Shown here piece by piece: positions 49,881-60,757 of a stretch of DNA of 64,000 nucleotides. How positions within the stretch are numbered: the stretch's first letter is position 1; every line of letters starts with the position of its first letter. This stretch comes from Anodontia alba (lineage: Eukaryota > Mollusca > Bivalvia > Lucinida > Lucinidae). The notes under the pieces are model-generated. The model saw only the letters and a program-made list of their open reading frames with translations, was not told the origin of the DNA and did no database searches. A program made the translations under genes and the position numbers. Location of the stretch: assembly GCA_964016985.1 (NCBI GenBank), contig OZ024821.1, positions 123,068,035-123,132,034 on the forward strand, written 5' to 3'.

Positions 49881-50454
49881 TGTTCTCCAGTGGTGTTACC
49901 TTGTAAGGATGAAGTCAAAATAGTTCAAGACTATGTGTTTCACCTCCAACAGACCTGCAGCTGGGCTATAGTCAGATGTTTTGACAGCTCTAGTTTAAAT
50001 ATAAAAATCAGTAGAGAAAACATATATATTTTTTAGATAAAATAAAAATTCCCCCCGCGAAAAAAAAACAAAAAAAAAAAAAAAAAAAAAAACGCTTTAC
50101 TATAGAAATTGCACCCGTCAGTCCATTTTTGGCGTAAATTTAATTTTAGGGTATGTGAATGAGAACATAGTACGAAACAGACATGACAAAATAATTCTGA
50201 TAAGATATGGTCAATTAGTACAAAGCAAATACATCAAAAATAAAGAGCCAAGCGAAATCGTATTTCCAAGTGATGTCAAAAGAACAGTAGGCCCTAGTTA
50301 CATACATCGGTTATTATTGTACTCATTACACAAGAGCAGGCAAAAACCTTAAGCCGCAACGTCAGGAAATTCAGCTCATCCTGATCAGAATCGTCACTCA
50401 GCGCATTTTGAATAGCCCAGGGTGCAATATTACTCCATGCAGACAACGAAGATT
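49881..50454. other. Non-coding, poly-A tract, and an old paralogue of the unit at 50150-50454
   Basis: There is a long A run at about 50057-50093. From 50150, 'ttctgataagatatggtcaa' and 'taagccgcaacgtcaggaaa' match unit positions about 2715 and 9018 at reduced identity. The GATCAG-type repeat follows, then the match stops where another repeat begins. Confidence 0.55.
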
Positions 50455-50479
50455 TTTTAAGTTTTTAGTTAAAAAAATC

Positions 50480-50726
50480 TATTGTTAGCTCCTGTGACCT
50501 AGATATGCAATGGACCGGAACCATTTGAACAACTTTGAGAGAGGACCACCCAAGGATCAATCCTGTGAAGTTTGGTCAAATTCTAATCAGTGGTTTAGGA
50601 GGAGATGTTTGTAAAAGATTTGGACGGACGGACGGACGAACGGACAGACGGACGGACGACGACGACGACGACGGACGGTGAGTGATCACAATAGCTCACC
50701 TTGAGCCTTCGGCTCAGGTGAGCTAA
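50480..50726. repeat. Interspersed repeat with gacgga run and 3' hairpin
   Basis: It runs from 'tagctcctgtgacctagata' through a (gacgga)/(gacgac) microsatellite (about 50625-50680) to a strong stem: AGCTCACC-TTGAGCC, loop TTC, GGCTCA-GGTGAGCT (50693-50724). Family unknown. A terminal hairpin would suit several element types, so none is claimed. Confidence 0.6.
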
Positions 50727-50762
50727 AAATGAAAAAGAAAAGACAGAAGAAAACAAGTTTCT

Positions 50763-51690
50763 TTGTCTGCCATGAGATCGTGCCCACGAGCTTCTCCTTA
50801 CAAAGCGAACGGGTTACAGCGGCTATTACTTTCAGCTGTTTTTCCACGTGAAAATCAGGCTGACATTCTTGAGGCTTTCAATTCAACTTCAAGATACATT
50901 GATGATTTATTAAATGTTGACAAGATTTACTTTGATCAAATGGTGGACGGCATATACCCTACAGAACTCCAATTAAATACAGCAAATTCTTCCGATACCG
51001 AGGCACCTTTTTTTGATTTGAATCTATGTATATCTAATGGTACAGTTTCCACCAAAATTTATGATAAAACGGGACGATTTTGATTTTGATATAGTCAACT
51101 TCCCTTTTTTGGATGGCGATGTCTCCCGGCGTACCTCATATGTGGTATACATATCTCAACTTATTAGATTCGCCAGAGCTTCTTCAAATGTTAATGACTT
51201 TAACTACCGTAATAAAGCCCTTACTGCTAAACATCTTAGGCAGGGCTATCATTATTTTAAACTTCGTAAGGCGTTTTCGAAATTTTATCGCAGACACAGT
51301 GCCTTGGTAGAAAAATATAGCGTCAGTCTGAAAACACTTCTGCAACAAGGTATATCGGAACCAGAATTTTACGTGACTTAGTGTACAGATTAAAAAAAAA
51401 TTGTAGGTAAATCTAACTTTTCGGAGCAATTCAGAAAACTTATTAACCGTTATAAAAGAATTGGCTAAAGCCTGGATAGTATGCGGCAAACTGCATGCCT
51501 AGTTGTCAACCCAATCATTGTTGATGACTATGCTTCACTCTTTAATTGCACGACGGCGATTCGGGCTTCAGCCTCAAGGACGGCCTCTTTGTAAAATTTT
51601 AGCCAGTGGGTTGGGACTTGACGATATGTCTTTGGCTTGGCCCGCCGTGGTTCAACTACTGGTTTTCATTTACTCTGGCATACAGTAGAA
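50763..51690 (+). pseudogene. Reverse-transcriptase fragment (YIDD type), frameshifted
   Basis: Retroelement protein with RYIDDLL as the catalytic YxDD motif, then conserved blocks such as SSDTEAPFFDLNLCISNG, DDFDFDIVNFPFLDGDV and RRTSYVVYISQLIRFARASS, and a C-terminal part with MRQTACLVVNPIIVDDYASL. The N-terminal RT motifs are missing (5' truncation). The frame is broken by an extra A near 51066 (KIYDK then out of frame), a lost G near 51372 (EPEFY then out of frame) and an in-frame stop near 51466. The class is uncertain: non-LTR or Penelope-like. It is the longest representative of the family whose tails litter the window. Confidence 0.75.
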
Positions 51691-52201
51691 TTAGCCGCTA
51701 TGAGTACTTGTCTTTCTTTATTATAGTGATTAATTTGACTTTTATGTTTTCGCTTTGATGCATTGGCTGAGTTGGGAGCCTTTATGCGAACCGAATTTTT
51801 ATGTATTTCTGTATTAAGAGTAGCATCGGAACCCAGGGTGAAGTTGGCTAGCTGTAAAAGTGCTTTAAACCCCTTTCCCCATCCCCACCCCCGGTGGTTT
51901 ACTCTACTGGCCATGCTAAGGCAGTGGTCTCAGTGTTAGTCTTACTCTTTGTTGCTTTGTGGTTTATTCTACGAGGCGATTTGTTTTATGTCTTACCTTG
52001 TGTCATTTTGTTCTTGTGTTTTTCAGTCCTTTTAGCATTGCGATTACCTCGCTTGGGGAAGAGAGAGCTAATCGTAGTGCTTTTTGTACGTTTGTTCGAT
52101 TTGTGCTTGTTTGGATTTGTTGGTTCATCTTCCTCTTGGGGTCTAGAAAGGGCTGCGGTTTGTAATTGTGGCACTCCCTGGACTTTTTTCTTATCTCTTT
52201 T
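50763..52201 (+). mobile_element. 5'-truncated YIDD retroelement with 3' UTR
   Basis: The coding remnant is followed by about 0.5 kb of 3' UTR ending 'ggcactccctggactttttt'. The 3' UTR supplies the reference for all shorter tails: 967, 5645, 5940, 12671, 41387, 44582, 56337, 61660, 63189 and their array equivalents. Confidence 0.82.
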
Positions 52202-52654
52202 TTGCTTTCATATGAGAACTGTCACTTTATTGGAGAGACCTTACTTTTGATTTACCTGTTACCTGATTTCAGGCTTACTTTTGATTAACCTGTTTTTTAC
52301 AATACTGTATTTCCTTTATTCTTCAGTAAATTGCTTTCATATTCTGACTGTTTCCTCATTAGAGAGACTCCTGCAGTATGCACACCAGTGACTTCATTAG
52401 TCACCTAAAATTCGGTTTCAAAATAGCATTTTTGGTAGATATATGCAAACATTTTTGTAGATATATGCAAATGTCCAAGTTAAGTCTTTTGTTTTCCTAT
52501 TTCCAAAGTGCTATTGCTTTCATTTGCAAGTTGTAGCTTCAATGGATGAGTCTCTTATATATACTCACAAATGACCACTCATGGTAGTAACCAGCATTTT
52601 TATGGTAAAACCAAAAGTCTGGTTGAGCTGAAAAAATGGAACACTTAGGCAGAG
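52202..52654. other. Non-coding; short degenerate direct repeats
   Basis: 'gctttcatatgagaactgtc' (about 52204) and 'gctttcatattctgactgtt' (about 52332) head two related stretches. No gene seen. Confidence 0.5.
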
Positions 52655-52912
52655 AAAATACAACTTGGCTCAATGGAAGTGTCGCTTTCTTATGCAGGAG
52701 GTCATGTGTTCAAATCCTGGTCAAGTCATACCAAAGACTTCACAAAAAATGGTAGTAGCTGCTCTATTCGTGGAGCTCAACATTATTAAAGTAGAGCTAC
52801 AATTAGTTGGCCCGGTGTCAGGATAATGTGATTGGATGGAATATCAGGTCGGCTGTCAGATGTTTGATATCTCAGTGAGGTAGCACTATCAAAAATAAAT
52901 AGTGAAAACCGT
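52655..52912 (+). mobile_element. tRNA-derived SINE
   Basis: The head has A box TTGGCTCAATGG and B box GTGTTCAAATCC. The body reads gtcataccaaagacttcac, atggtagtagctgctc, ttggcccggtgtcagg, ending near 'gaggtagcactatcaaaaat'. This layout matches a SINE type widespread in molluscs. It is mutated and probably inactive. Confidence 0.8.
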
Positions 52913-53606
52913 TTTGCTCTAGGACTGGCAGTGTTGTTAAAAAAATGTGATTACTTTATTTTTTTTTTATTTATTTATCTACTTTTAAAAAAAAATGCCT
53001 TTGCTTCTGCCGGAGTAAGAGCCCTGTTCAAAACCGTACAGTCCATAATGCCATTTGGCATTTTCCTTGTTATTACTACGTTTTACAGAAAATCATGTGG
53101 TTAATGTTAATAAAGCAAACTCAGCCGTCTGATCTAGGTCTGCACTGTTTGTCAATGTGCATTAGGGGTCTCCAGACTAAAATGTGTTATATACAATTCA
53201 GTATTACACGTCTACAATCAATACTGGGTGTCAAACCGCAGTCTGTCACAGTCTGCTATGCTAAGTGTAATTATTTAATCATAGTATTTGTCAGTGGAGC
53301 CGGGGCATTACATTTCCTACAGGATCCGATTTGCTTCCCACAAAAACTCAGATCTACCCGCACATCCAGATGATCAGTGTCTTTGCTGCCCGCCTGAATA
53401 TGCTCTGGATCCTTGGCTACCCACAAAATGACCTGAAAAGATAGATCAGCCTGCGCATCCGTGTAGTCTGATCAGAGTGTACGCTGGACGAACATGCAAT
53501 TTTGCAGAAATTGCTGTGCCCCAGCTCAGTTGTCATAAAAACTTAAACACAGCCCAATTACAAATTTGTTTGTGCTGAGCACAAAAAATATATATAATAC
53601 ATGTTA

Positions 53607-53966
53607 CAGTATAACCTCAATGGCTCGAACCCGGATGGCTCGTTTACCGTGGATGATTCGAACTCATTTTTCAGTCCCTACAAAATCCTTCCAATAGCTC
53701 AAGAAAACAAATATTTAGGGATTTTTTTTTCTTATTTTATCATGGAATTGTATGTTGTGCGTACTCATTAGAATCGCCTCGTCGAGGCGATTCTAATGAA
53801 TACACTCAACATACAATTATTGTATAGAAAATCGAGAAAATAACCAGAATTATAGCTATTTGCTTCCCGACCTGGCACCATGATTAACCCTCAGTGGCTC
53901 GAACTACCCATGTCTCGAACAATTTTCTATGGTCCCAAAGATGTTCGAGCCATTAAAGTTCGACTG
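53607..53966. mobile_element. MITE (type A) with TA target duplication
   Basis: The termini CAGTATAACCTCAATGGCTC and, complemented, CAGTCGAACTTTAATGGCTC are inverted repeats flanked by TA (53605-53606 and 53967-53968). The array unit shows the empty site, 'acatgttaatagaaattc'. TA duplication and CAGT ends are typical of the Tc1/mariner/pogo group. An internal palindrome at 53746-53818 has two 36-bp arms with a few mismatches. Confidence 0.85.
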
Positions 53967-55041
53967 TAATAGGAATCGATACGCTTTTGCGGGAGGTAAA
54001 CCTGCTAAAATTGTTTTTCTCTCCTTCAGAAAAGGAATCTAAATACAACGAGTGTGCTTCGTTTGGGAGCAAACGCTTTTCTTTTGAAATAGGTACCGTT
54101 TTAGAAGGGGATTTTATTTACAGTAAAACAACAGGATATCACAAAGTCACAAATGTTGTCTTCCTTAGCTGAAATGGCAGAACAGCTAAAAGCGTACCTA
54201 TGCCGCTTCAATTTGATTAATACTATAAGAAACAACACTAATTCTTCAAGACGAGTAAACAAACAGAGGCTTTTGAAAAAAAAAATATTTGTATGTAATT
54301 CTTTTGTTTGTTTTGAGGTTTACGGGCCCCGTCAACCCATAGAATCATGTCAAGCGAGTTCAGTTTACCTAACCCCACTTTTCCCTGGGCAGGTTTAGTC
54401 TTCAAAGCGGTTAACCAATACTTGTGCTCATTTGTCGCCAGAAACTGACGAAAGAATGTGAATAAATACTGGTGAACCTCTCAGAGAACTAATCCTGCCA
54501 TGTACTTGTGCATATTTTGTCACCAGTTTCTGGAGAAAGAATGTGCACAAGTACCGGTTAATCGCTTAGAGTACTAAGCCTGGCCAATTTAGTTTAGTAG
54601 GTGTGAATACTGTGAAGAAAGCAGTTTTTACACAACTGCACACGCACAAATGTAAAATAGTTCAGTTTTATTGAATAAAGTATAAGCTGGCAAACCATAA
54701 AAAACCCTGTCGCACTCCACTGGTGCAAGGCAAACCTGGCTATTCGCATACGATGATTCCCTATTCTCCAAGCAGGAGTTTAAAGAGAGAGAATATTCTT
54801 TCAGCGAATGCAACTATCAAATTGTCTTATCTTCTTTCTAAAGAAGGCGTTTACTCTAAACAGTGTTCCCAAATTCATTATTATAAGTGCAGACCCTTTC
54901 CAAAAGGGCTAGATATGCTGAAAAGCAGACATGAAGTAACATGAATGGCCTCCTTTGCAAAAATTAACGGGAAATATTCCATGTGTATTTAGTCCACTTA
55001 ATTTATTTCTCTTCGGTTTTATGTTCAGAAATCAACAAGAA

Positions 55042-55316
55042 CGTCAAGAAATCATGCCTATATAATTTTGACCTTAAACCCCACTATGTATAGTAAAACT
55101 GGGGTTTACAAGGTAAACATTATTTTTTTTATTTCAACTCAAAAACATAGATGGTTGGTACTCGTTAGAATCGTCTCGCCGAGGTGGTTCTAACGAGTAC
55201 CTACAATCTATGTTTTGAGCAGAAGTATGAAAATTATCAGAATTGTTATCTGAAAATTTTCAGTTTTTGGAGGTAAACTTTCATATATATATTTAAATAG
55301 GCGTGTTTTTGTAATT
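55042..55316. mobile_element. Palindromic MITE (type B) in the old paralogue
   Basis: Same structure as 12249-12527 with an independent insertion site: it interrupts sequence that in the array unit reads 'gtcagaacaaaaagatgtac'. Central palindrome at about 55141-55217. Confidence 0.75.
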
Positions 55317-55445
55317 ATGTACAATACTCTGCTCCTGAAAAAAAAAAACAAATACATGATCATAGATTCATGTTTGAGGCAGATTTTGGAAATATAACAG
55401 TTCGTGTTAATAGTTTTTGATTAATGTGTACAACTGGCTTAACTT

Positions 55446-56299
55446 AGCACTACCTGCCGGCTACCCAAACATGATGGCGAAATTTGCCATCTCTACACGT
55501 CATCATAAAATATCAAAACAAATCACAAATGAAATGCGTTTCTCACAAATTCAACTGATAACTTGAATGTCAAGGCATATCAAGTGGTTATCAAGAGATA
55601 AAAATGCATTTTATAAGTATGAAGAAAATAACCTTCTAACGTGTGCAAATTCGGGACCAAAAAGTTCCCTTTTATTTTTCTTAAATTCATATTCATAAAT
55701 ACTTACGTCAGTTTGTTTTACAATGTTCCGTCTAGAGCAGCCGGAAAATAAAATATCCGAAAACATTCAAATAACAACATAATATGTCTATGTCCGTAGG
55801 TACCCAAACTGATACACAAAACTAAAATCTTGTCCTTTCATGCACATAACGGACTGAATACCGGTTTGTATTTTATCTGTACGTGCAAGGGGGACTGTTA
55901 AGTACATTACATATGTACGCCCAATGTTCATTGTTTACAGATGTTTGAGTAGCCTTCTTAGTAGCCAAAATGTGCCTTTATTTGAATGAATTTGGATATT
56001 TTATTTTTCGGCTGCCCTAGCTGGAACATTGCAAAATAAAATGAAATAAGTATTTTATGTATTCAAGAAGAAGAAAAAGGAAATGTTCGGTCTCAAATTT
56101 ACGCAAGTTAGAATATAAGTTTTTTCATTCTTATAAAATGCATTTTTATCTATTAGTAACCACTTGATATGCCCTGACATTTAAGTTATCAATTCAATTT
56201 GTGAGACACGCATTTTATTTGTGACTTTTGTTGATATTTTATGATGACGTGTAGAGATAGCAAATTCCACCGCCATGTTTGGTCACCCGGCAGATTATC
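55446..56299. mobile_element. Foldback transposon with ~350-bp inverted arms
   Basis: The left arm, from 55446 (tgccggctacccaaacatga), and the right arm, ending at 56299, are inverted copies at roughly 80 percent identity by eye. They can be followed for about 350 bp each and leave a loop of about 150 bp. The flanks CTTAACTT (55438-55445) and CTTAACCC (56300-56307) look like an 8-9 bp target duplication. The array unit reads 'ggcttaactttgaaagagcc' without it. Long arms and an 8-9 bp duplication suggest a Mutator-like or hAT-like non-autonomous element. No transposase. Confidence 0.82.
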
Positions 56300-56307
56300 C
56301 TTAACCC

Positions 56308-56760
56308 TGAAAAGAGCCAACCACAACTGCAGCAAAAAATGGTAAGAGAAAAGTCCAGTGAGTGCCACAATCACAAACCACAGCCCTTCCCAGATACCAA
56401 GAGGAAGAGGAAACCGACAAATCCAAACAAACACAAATCGAACAAACGTACGAAAAGCACTAAGATTAGCAGACAACAGTTTAAAATATTTTTGTTTTAT
56501 TTTTTAAAGAAAATATGTCTTGACGTTCATGTCAATGATCTGCTTGGATACACATGGAATTTCAAGATAGTTTGTCTCTGAAAAAAAAAAAAAGTATGAA
56601 TGTCGTCTGCCACAAATTTTGTTTTACGCTATAAGGGTAAACACTGCCTCTTGCATAGTATATATGCAAAAAATACTGATGTAGGTTTTACTGGAATGAG
56701 TCGCTTCTGTTACGTATTTAGCAAGTCGTTCAATCTACTCTGCATTTGACATCTTTGGGT
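56308..56760 (+). repeat. Old paralogue of unit positions ~1975-2300, with a retroelement tail
   Basis: Resumes the unit-like sequence ('gaaaagagccaaccacaact', 'gaatgtcgtctgccacaaat', 'tttacgctataagggtaaac'). It ends near 'agcaagtcgttcaatctact'. Confidence 0.75.
56337..56468 (-). mobile_element. ~130-bp retroelement tail
   Basis: Only the terminal part of the YIDD element's 3' UTR. It interrupts a 'gcagcagacaacagttt' stretch whose uninterrupted relative is at about 5550. Confidence 0.8.
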
Positions 56761-57350
56761 TAAACATATTTTTATTTATGTATTTCGTCCAAACATTAAT
56801 ATATCTACATAAACAATACACGAGTAAGACAAATATACAAAAGGGATTTGAAAAAAAAAGCTATTTAGCTTATATGAATTCGTTTCCCGCAGTACATGAA
56901 CATCAAATCGAAACATCATGACCATGCATGCACAAGTAATTAACTATCTAACGAAATAAACAAATAACGAACAGAAAGAAAGATGAAAGGAAAGAAGCGA
57001 AAGAAGAAAGCAATTTAAGAGCTTAGAGGAAAGTGGATGTGTGATAGAGACAGATTAAAATACAAATCAACACAAATTGTTTTGCAGGTGCAATCACGTA
57101 ATATAGGAGAGATGTAAAGAAAGTGATATGGGTATCCTACTGTAAATAAATAAACATTAAGGCTGACATGAAGCATTGAGACATCCCATTTTAAGCTACA
57201 AATATATTTTGTATATTAGAATGTTGAGCACGTTTAGACCTATTATGTATTTAGTTGTGTGGAAATTGATATTGATATACATTGGTATATAGGACAGATC
57301 AATAACAGATTTGAACGCGCTTGCTTCTTCGGATAAGTTTATGTACAGAT
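56761..57350. other. AT-rich sequence, no gene seen
   Basis: Includes a purine-rich stretch at about 56960-57010. Probably the 3' untranslated part and flank of the LINE remnant that follows. Confidence 0.45.
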
Positions 57351-57640
57351 TTAAATTTGATTCATTCGTTTGTTAAAGCGATGTTCCCAAAAGGTATGTA
57401 ATGTTGGTTGGCAGAACTGCGATACTTCATGCAACATATCCGTTCTAATTGTATTATATTTTCGGCATTCTAGTAGAAAATGTGTGATGGTCTTGGGTAG
57501 TCCACATATGCACACCGGGTCTTAAATGACTTTTATGGTACAGAAAATAGTTTAGAATGCTACATTTAGTGGCATGATGTAATTTGTCCAAGTCTATCAC
57601 CGACACAGAAATACGATGTTGTTTCACGTAAATTAGTATT
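57351..57640 (-). pseudogene. C-terminal end of a LINE (non-LTR retrotransposon) protein
   Basis: The minus strand reads LRETTSYFCVGDRLGQI, then after a frameshift HHATKCSILNYFLYHKSHL, then after another shift PVCICGLPKTITHFLLECRK and on to a stop at 57353-57351. The C-x-C-x8-H-x4-C cluster after a GDR...CS.LN block is the usual C-terminus of LINE endonuclease/RT proteins. The two frameshifts mark it as dead. Confidence 0.75.
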
Positions 57641-58026
57641 CAGAGACATTTAAAAGATTCTACTGTAGGAGAGGGTCACAAACAACTGATGAAATTCTTA
57701 TCCTATAAATTATTAGAATTGTTTTCACGTTACGTTCTGCAGTTACCAGCTGTCAGCTACATCTGATAATTTTCAACTCTTAGTTCCAACGTAAAATTTC
57801 CGACTGATCGACTCACAGAACTCTGTCTCGCTACAAATTCAAACTCACAAGCGTCAACTCAGGAAATTCACTGGTGGCTGAAACCCGTTCACTCCCAGTC
57901 TTCTCTTTTTAAGAATTAATCATATAAGACAGTTCGGTCCAAAGTCTCACCCTACACAGATTCCTTCGCTTACACAGCACTCTTGACAAGTCAGCCAATA
58001 TGGTCATCTCTAACGATGTTCAGCTA
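57641..58026. other. No gene recognised between the LINE end and the Pao relic
   Basis: An integrase and 3' LTR of the Pao element would be expected on this side but were not found. The sequence does not visibly match the region upstream of gag at 62570-62900. Confidence 0.5.
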
Positions 58027-58593
58027 CTAGACAGCAAACAATTTCAGTCCATCAACTAAAACGGGGTTAAGTGATGCAATGTGACTATTCTTCCTCACTG
58101 GATTCCCGTTTCTCAAACTGATTATTTCATTCAAAAAGGAACCCTCTTGTACACAGACTAGAATATCATCTGTAGCCTTCTGGATTTCTGTTAAGGTGAG
58201 AGTGCCTCTGCGACACAGTTCGTGATGGCATAAGTAGCGATGACTGCAATGGACTTTGAACCGCGTCAACCACGCCGTAGCAATTTGCAGTTTTCTCCAG
58301 TCAGAGTAGTGATCAGCGAAGCTGTGGATAAAGTCACTAGTAGTAGTGTTGATCACTATCTTTTTCTTAACTTCGACATCGTCTTCAGGTACTTCACACA
58401 GAATCTTTTGCTTTGGCCAATGCACACTGTCATGCCAAATAAACTCGGGCCCGTTAAGCCAATTACTGGGATTTTCTGTATCGCTCGCATCAAATCCTCT
58501 TGATGCTATGTCCGCAAGATTCAATTTCGATTCAATGTAGCACCACTGGTCTGGTGAGGTTGCATCGTGAATAACACTGTCTGTTACCAACAA
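58027..58593 (-). pseudogene. Pao C-terminal region before integrase
   Basis: 188-codon frame: DQWCYIESKLNLADIASRGF, WLNGPEFIW, then a helical segment (LQIATAWLTRF, GTLTLTEIQKATDDILVCV) and SLNPVLVDGL. It ends at a stop where family members continue into the integrase zinc-binding domain. Confidence 0.83.
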
Positions 58594-59029
58594 AGGTTTT
58601 GAAACGCCGCAAAACGTTTTTGATGTACCCTAGCACGATCATTGAATCGGTCCAGAAGGTGACCTGGTCAAGTTTTAATTCAAGTTCGTCAGAAAGAATT
58701 CTATACAGACGACAGGCAACCACGGCTCCAGAAAATTCAAGCCTTGGAATAGATACCTGCTTGATTGGTGCAAGGCGAGATTTGCCAATTACAACTGAAC
58801 ATGTAATGTTGCCATACACATCGACTAATCTCAAATATGCAGATGCTCCGTAACAAAGTTCTGACCCATCGCTAAAGAGGTGCAGCTGGGCATTCTTTAC
58901 GTCACCAAATCCTTGTGGTTTGAAACAGCGATTCACAGATATATTATGCAAATGTGGTAGGGTGCCTAACCAGTTTTGCCATTCACTCTGATTCTCCTGT
59001 GGAATCTCATCATACCAGCCAAGCTTCAT
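58532..59029 (-). pseudogene. Pao RNase H-like region
   Basis: 165-codon frame with LHLFSDGSELCYGASAYLRL, KSRLAPIKQVSIPRLEFSGA and FWTDSMIVLGYI, the D...E...D layout of Pao RNase H. The frame is lost after TFVGNRQ. Confidence 0.85.
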
Positions 59030-59041
59030 TCTGCACAGATG

Positions 59042-59638
59042 TTAGACGATTGCCTTTGCCCGGAGCGTGATGGGTGACACGAGTCCAAGTGGGTCAAATA
59101 TTGAGCTAACTATCGAAAGTATGCCTCGTCTCGTGAGTAGTCGATCCGCTACTTTAACCATGAACTTGATTTTATCTTCATTCACTTCCCAGTTAATGCC
59201 TAAAGCGCGGTCACTTGGCAGCGCTTCGCAAGGGTTTAAGCTTATAACCGATTGAGCTCTTTCAGTCTCCGAAATGGCGCAAAGAACGTCCCTGCTGTTA
59301 CTGGGCCCATTTGTAAGCCTGAAGCCACCCATCTTCATCAGAGACTGCAGATCTAGGGTGAGTTTTATTGAACCATTCTCTGTTGGGACAGACTTGAGAC
59401 ATTCGTCTACATAGAAATTTCTCTTGACGGTAGATACCACCTCTGGTTCGAATAAATGTTCGTTATCGTCTGCGGTCCGTTTCAATGCATACGCAGCACA
59501 ACTTGGTGATGATGTCGCACCGAATAGCTGAACCTGCATACTAAAGCATTTAGGTTGTTTGGTTGTATCCCCATTCGGCCACCACAGAAATCGTAGGGCG
59601 TCGCAGTCTTTTTCCAGAACACGGACGTGGTGAAACAT
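59042..59638 (-). pseudogene. Pao reverse transcriptase, palm region with altered catalytic box
   Basis: 198-codon frame: MFHHVRVLEKDCDALRFLWW, then FGATSSPSCAAYAL (motif B), then NFYVDECLKS. The last is the YxDD box with the second aspartate changed to glutamate (codons gac gaa). It ends with FDPLGLVSPITLRAK. The fingers are in another frame upstream. Confidence 0.85.
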
Positions 59639-59893
59639 GGCTTCGACATCAGCAACCAGAGCTACTTGTTCTTGTCTAAATCGGGACCTTGTAGCAGTTT
59701 GCTGTTAAGAGAGATACCTTCATACTTGGCTGCACAGTCGAATACTACACGCAGTTTGTTGGCATTAACGACAGGATGATGTAGTAGGTACCACACACGC
59801 TTCAAGTCAGTGTCCATGTTCGTCACTTCTCTTGCACAACCCTTTGAAATGTAGTCGTTGACTGTTTCTGCATATTTCTGATGCAATGACGAG

Positions 59894-60325
59894 TCACGTG
59901 ACAGCTTGCGCTTCAGTTGCTGTAAGCGGCAAAGGCATATTGTTTGGCAAAGGTAGTCCCAGTCGGTAATGTCCATTTTCAAAAGTGATAGAAGACTCCA
60001 TGATCTGCATTGCACGCTTATCTTCTTTAGACATAGACTTCGATTCATCTCGTCCTTTATCATCAAAGTCCGTTGTCCACATTCTTTCAAGCTGATGCTG
60101 CAGCAAGACGTCACTTGTGTTTTGAAAATGCACAAGAATTTCTTCTTTTGTACATTTTGTGTTAAGAGGTCTTCGTATAGCCCAACCTAGACGTGTACGG
60201 ATCGCGTACGGCTGATCACAGTCGCCGAAACGCACCTCCAGCGGGATATGAGCACCCGGAGAATCTGTGCCTATTAGCAACATGACATTGTTGGTGTCAA
60301 TTCTAGGGACATCAATACCTGTCAC
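59894..60325 (-). pseudogene. Pao region between protease and RT
   Basis: Contains LIGTDSPGAHIPLEVRFG, TRLGWAI and then GHYRLGLPLPNNMPLP, all in the usual Pao order. An overlapping frame (60135-59662) carries RT fingers with RVWYLLHHPVVNANKLRVVF and LNSKLLQGPDL. Confidence 0.82.
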
Positions 60326-60361
60326 GTACGGTAAGTTATTAATATCGGCATTTACCGCTGC

Positions 60362-60742
60362 TCACTGAGTCGATATGGGAAGCCGTTTTACCAACCATAC
60401 ATTTCGCAGGGTCATTGTGTCCTTACCGTTTAGATGTTGAACATCTAGATCAACCTCCTGTCCATGACTGGTAATGCCAGTGGAGCTCACAGTTGAAATT
60501 TGGAATGTCACCGGTCTGCGGACAACATTCAATGCATTTAGCAACCATTCGTCGCACAGCGACTTGTCCGATCCGTCATCTAGCAGAGCATACATCCGGC
60601 AGGTGTTACCGTTCCCGCCCTTAACAACAACAGGAATAATTCCCAAACAGCCCTTTGAGAATGAAGTATTCGTAGCTGCACAACTCACTGAAGGTTGTGT
60701 AGCTGTGTGATCTGTCTCATTGTCCCATCTATGCAGCAGCAA
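60362..60742 (-). pseudogene. Pao aspartic protease region
   Basis: 126-codon frame beginning LLHRWDNE and containing MYALLDDGSDKSLCDEWLL, the D-[DST]-G-S active-site type of Pao proteases, then VWLVKRLP. It stops at 60362; the next frame starts a little lower down. Confidence 0.82.
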
Positions 60743-60757
60743 GTGGTGTTTTTTTTT

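Larger units (their letters stand above)
53040..55437 (+). repeat. Old diverged paralogue of unit positions ~400-1970
   Basis: Collinear with the array unit: 'tatacaattcagtattacac' against 'tatagaattcagtattacat', then 'gatgatcag', 'cgcttttgcgggaggt', 'gctggcaaaccataaa' and 'ttatttctcttcggttt'. Divergence is much higher than between array copies. It lacks the retroelement tail of the unit and has its own MITEs at 53607-53966 and 55042-55316. It continues at 56308-56760 after the foldback element. Confidence 0.8.
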
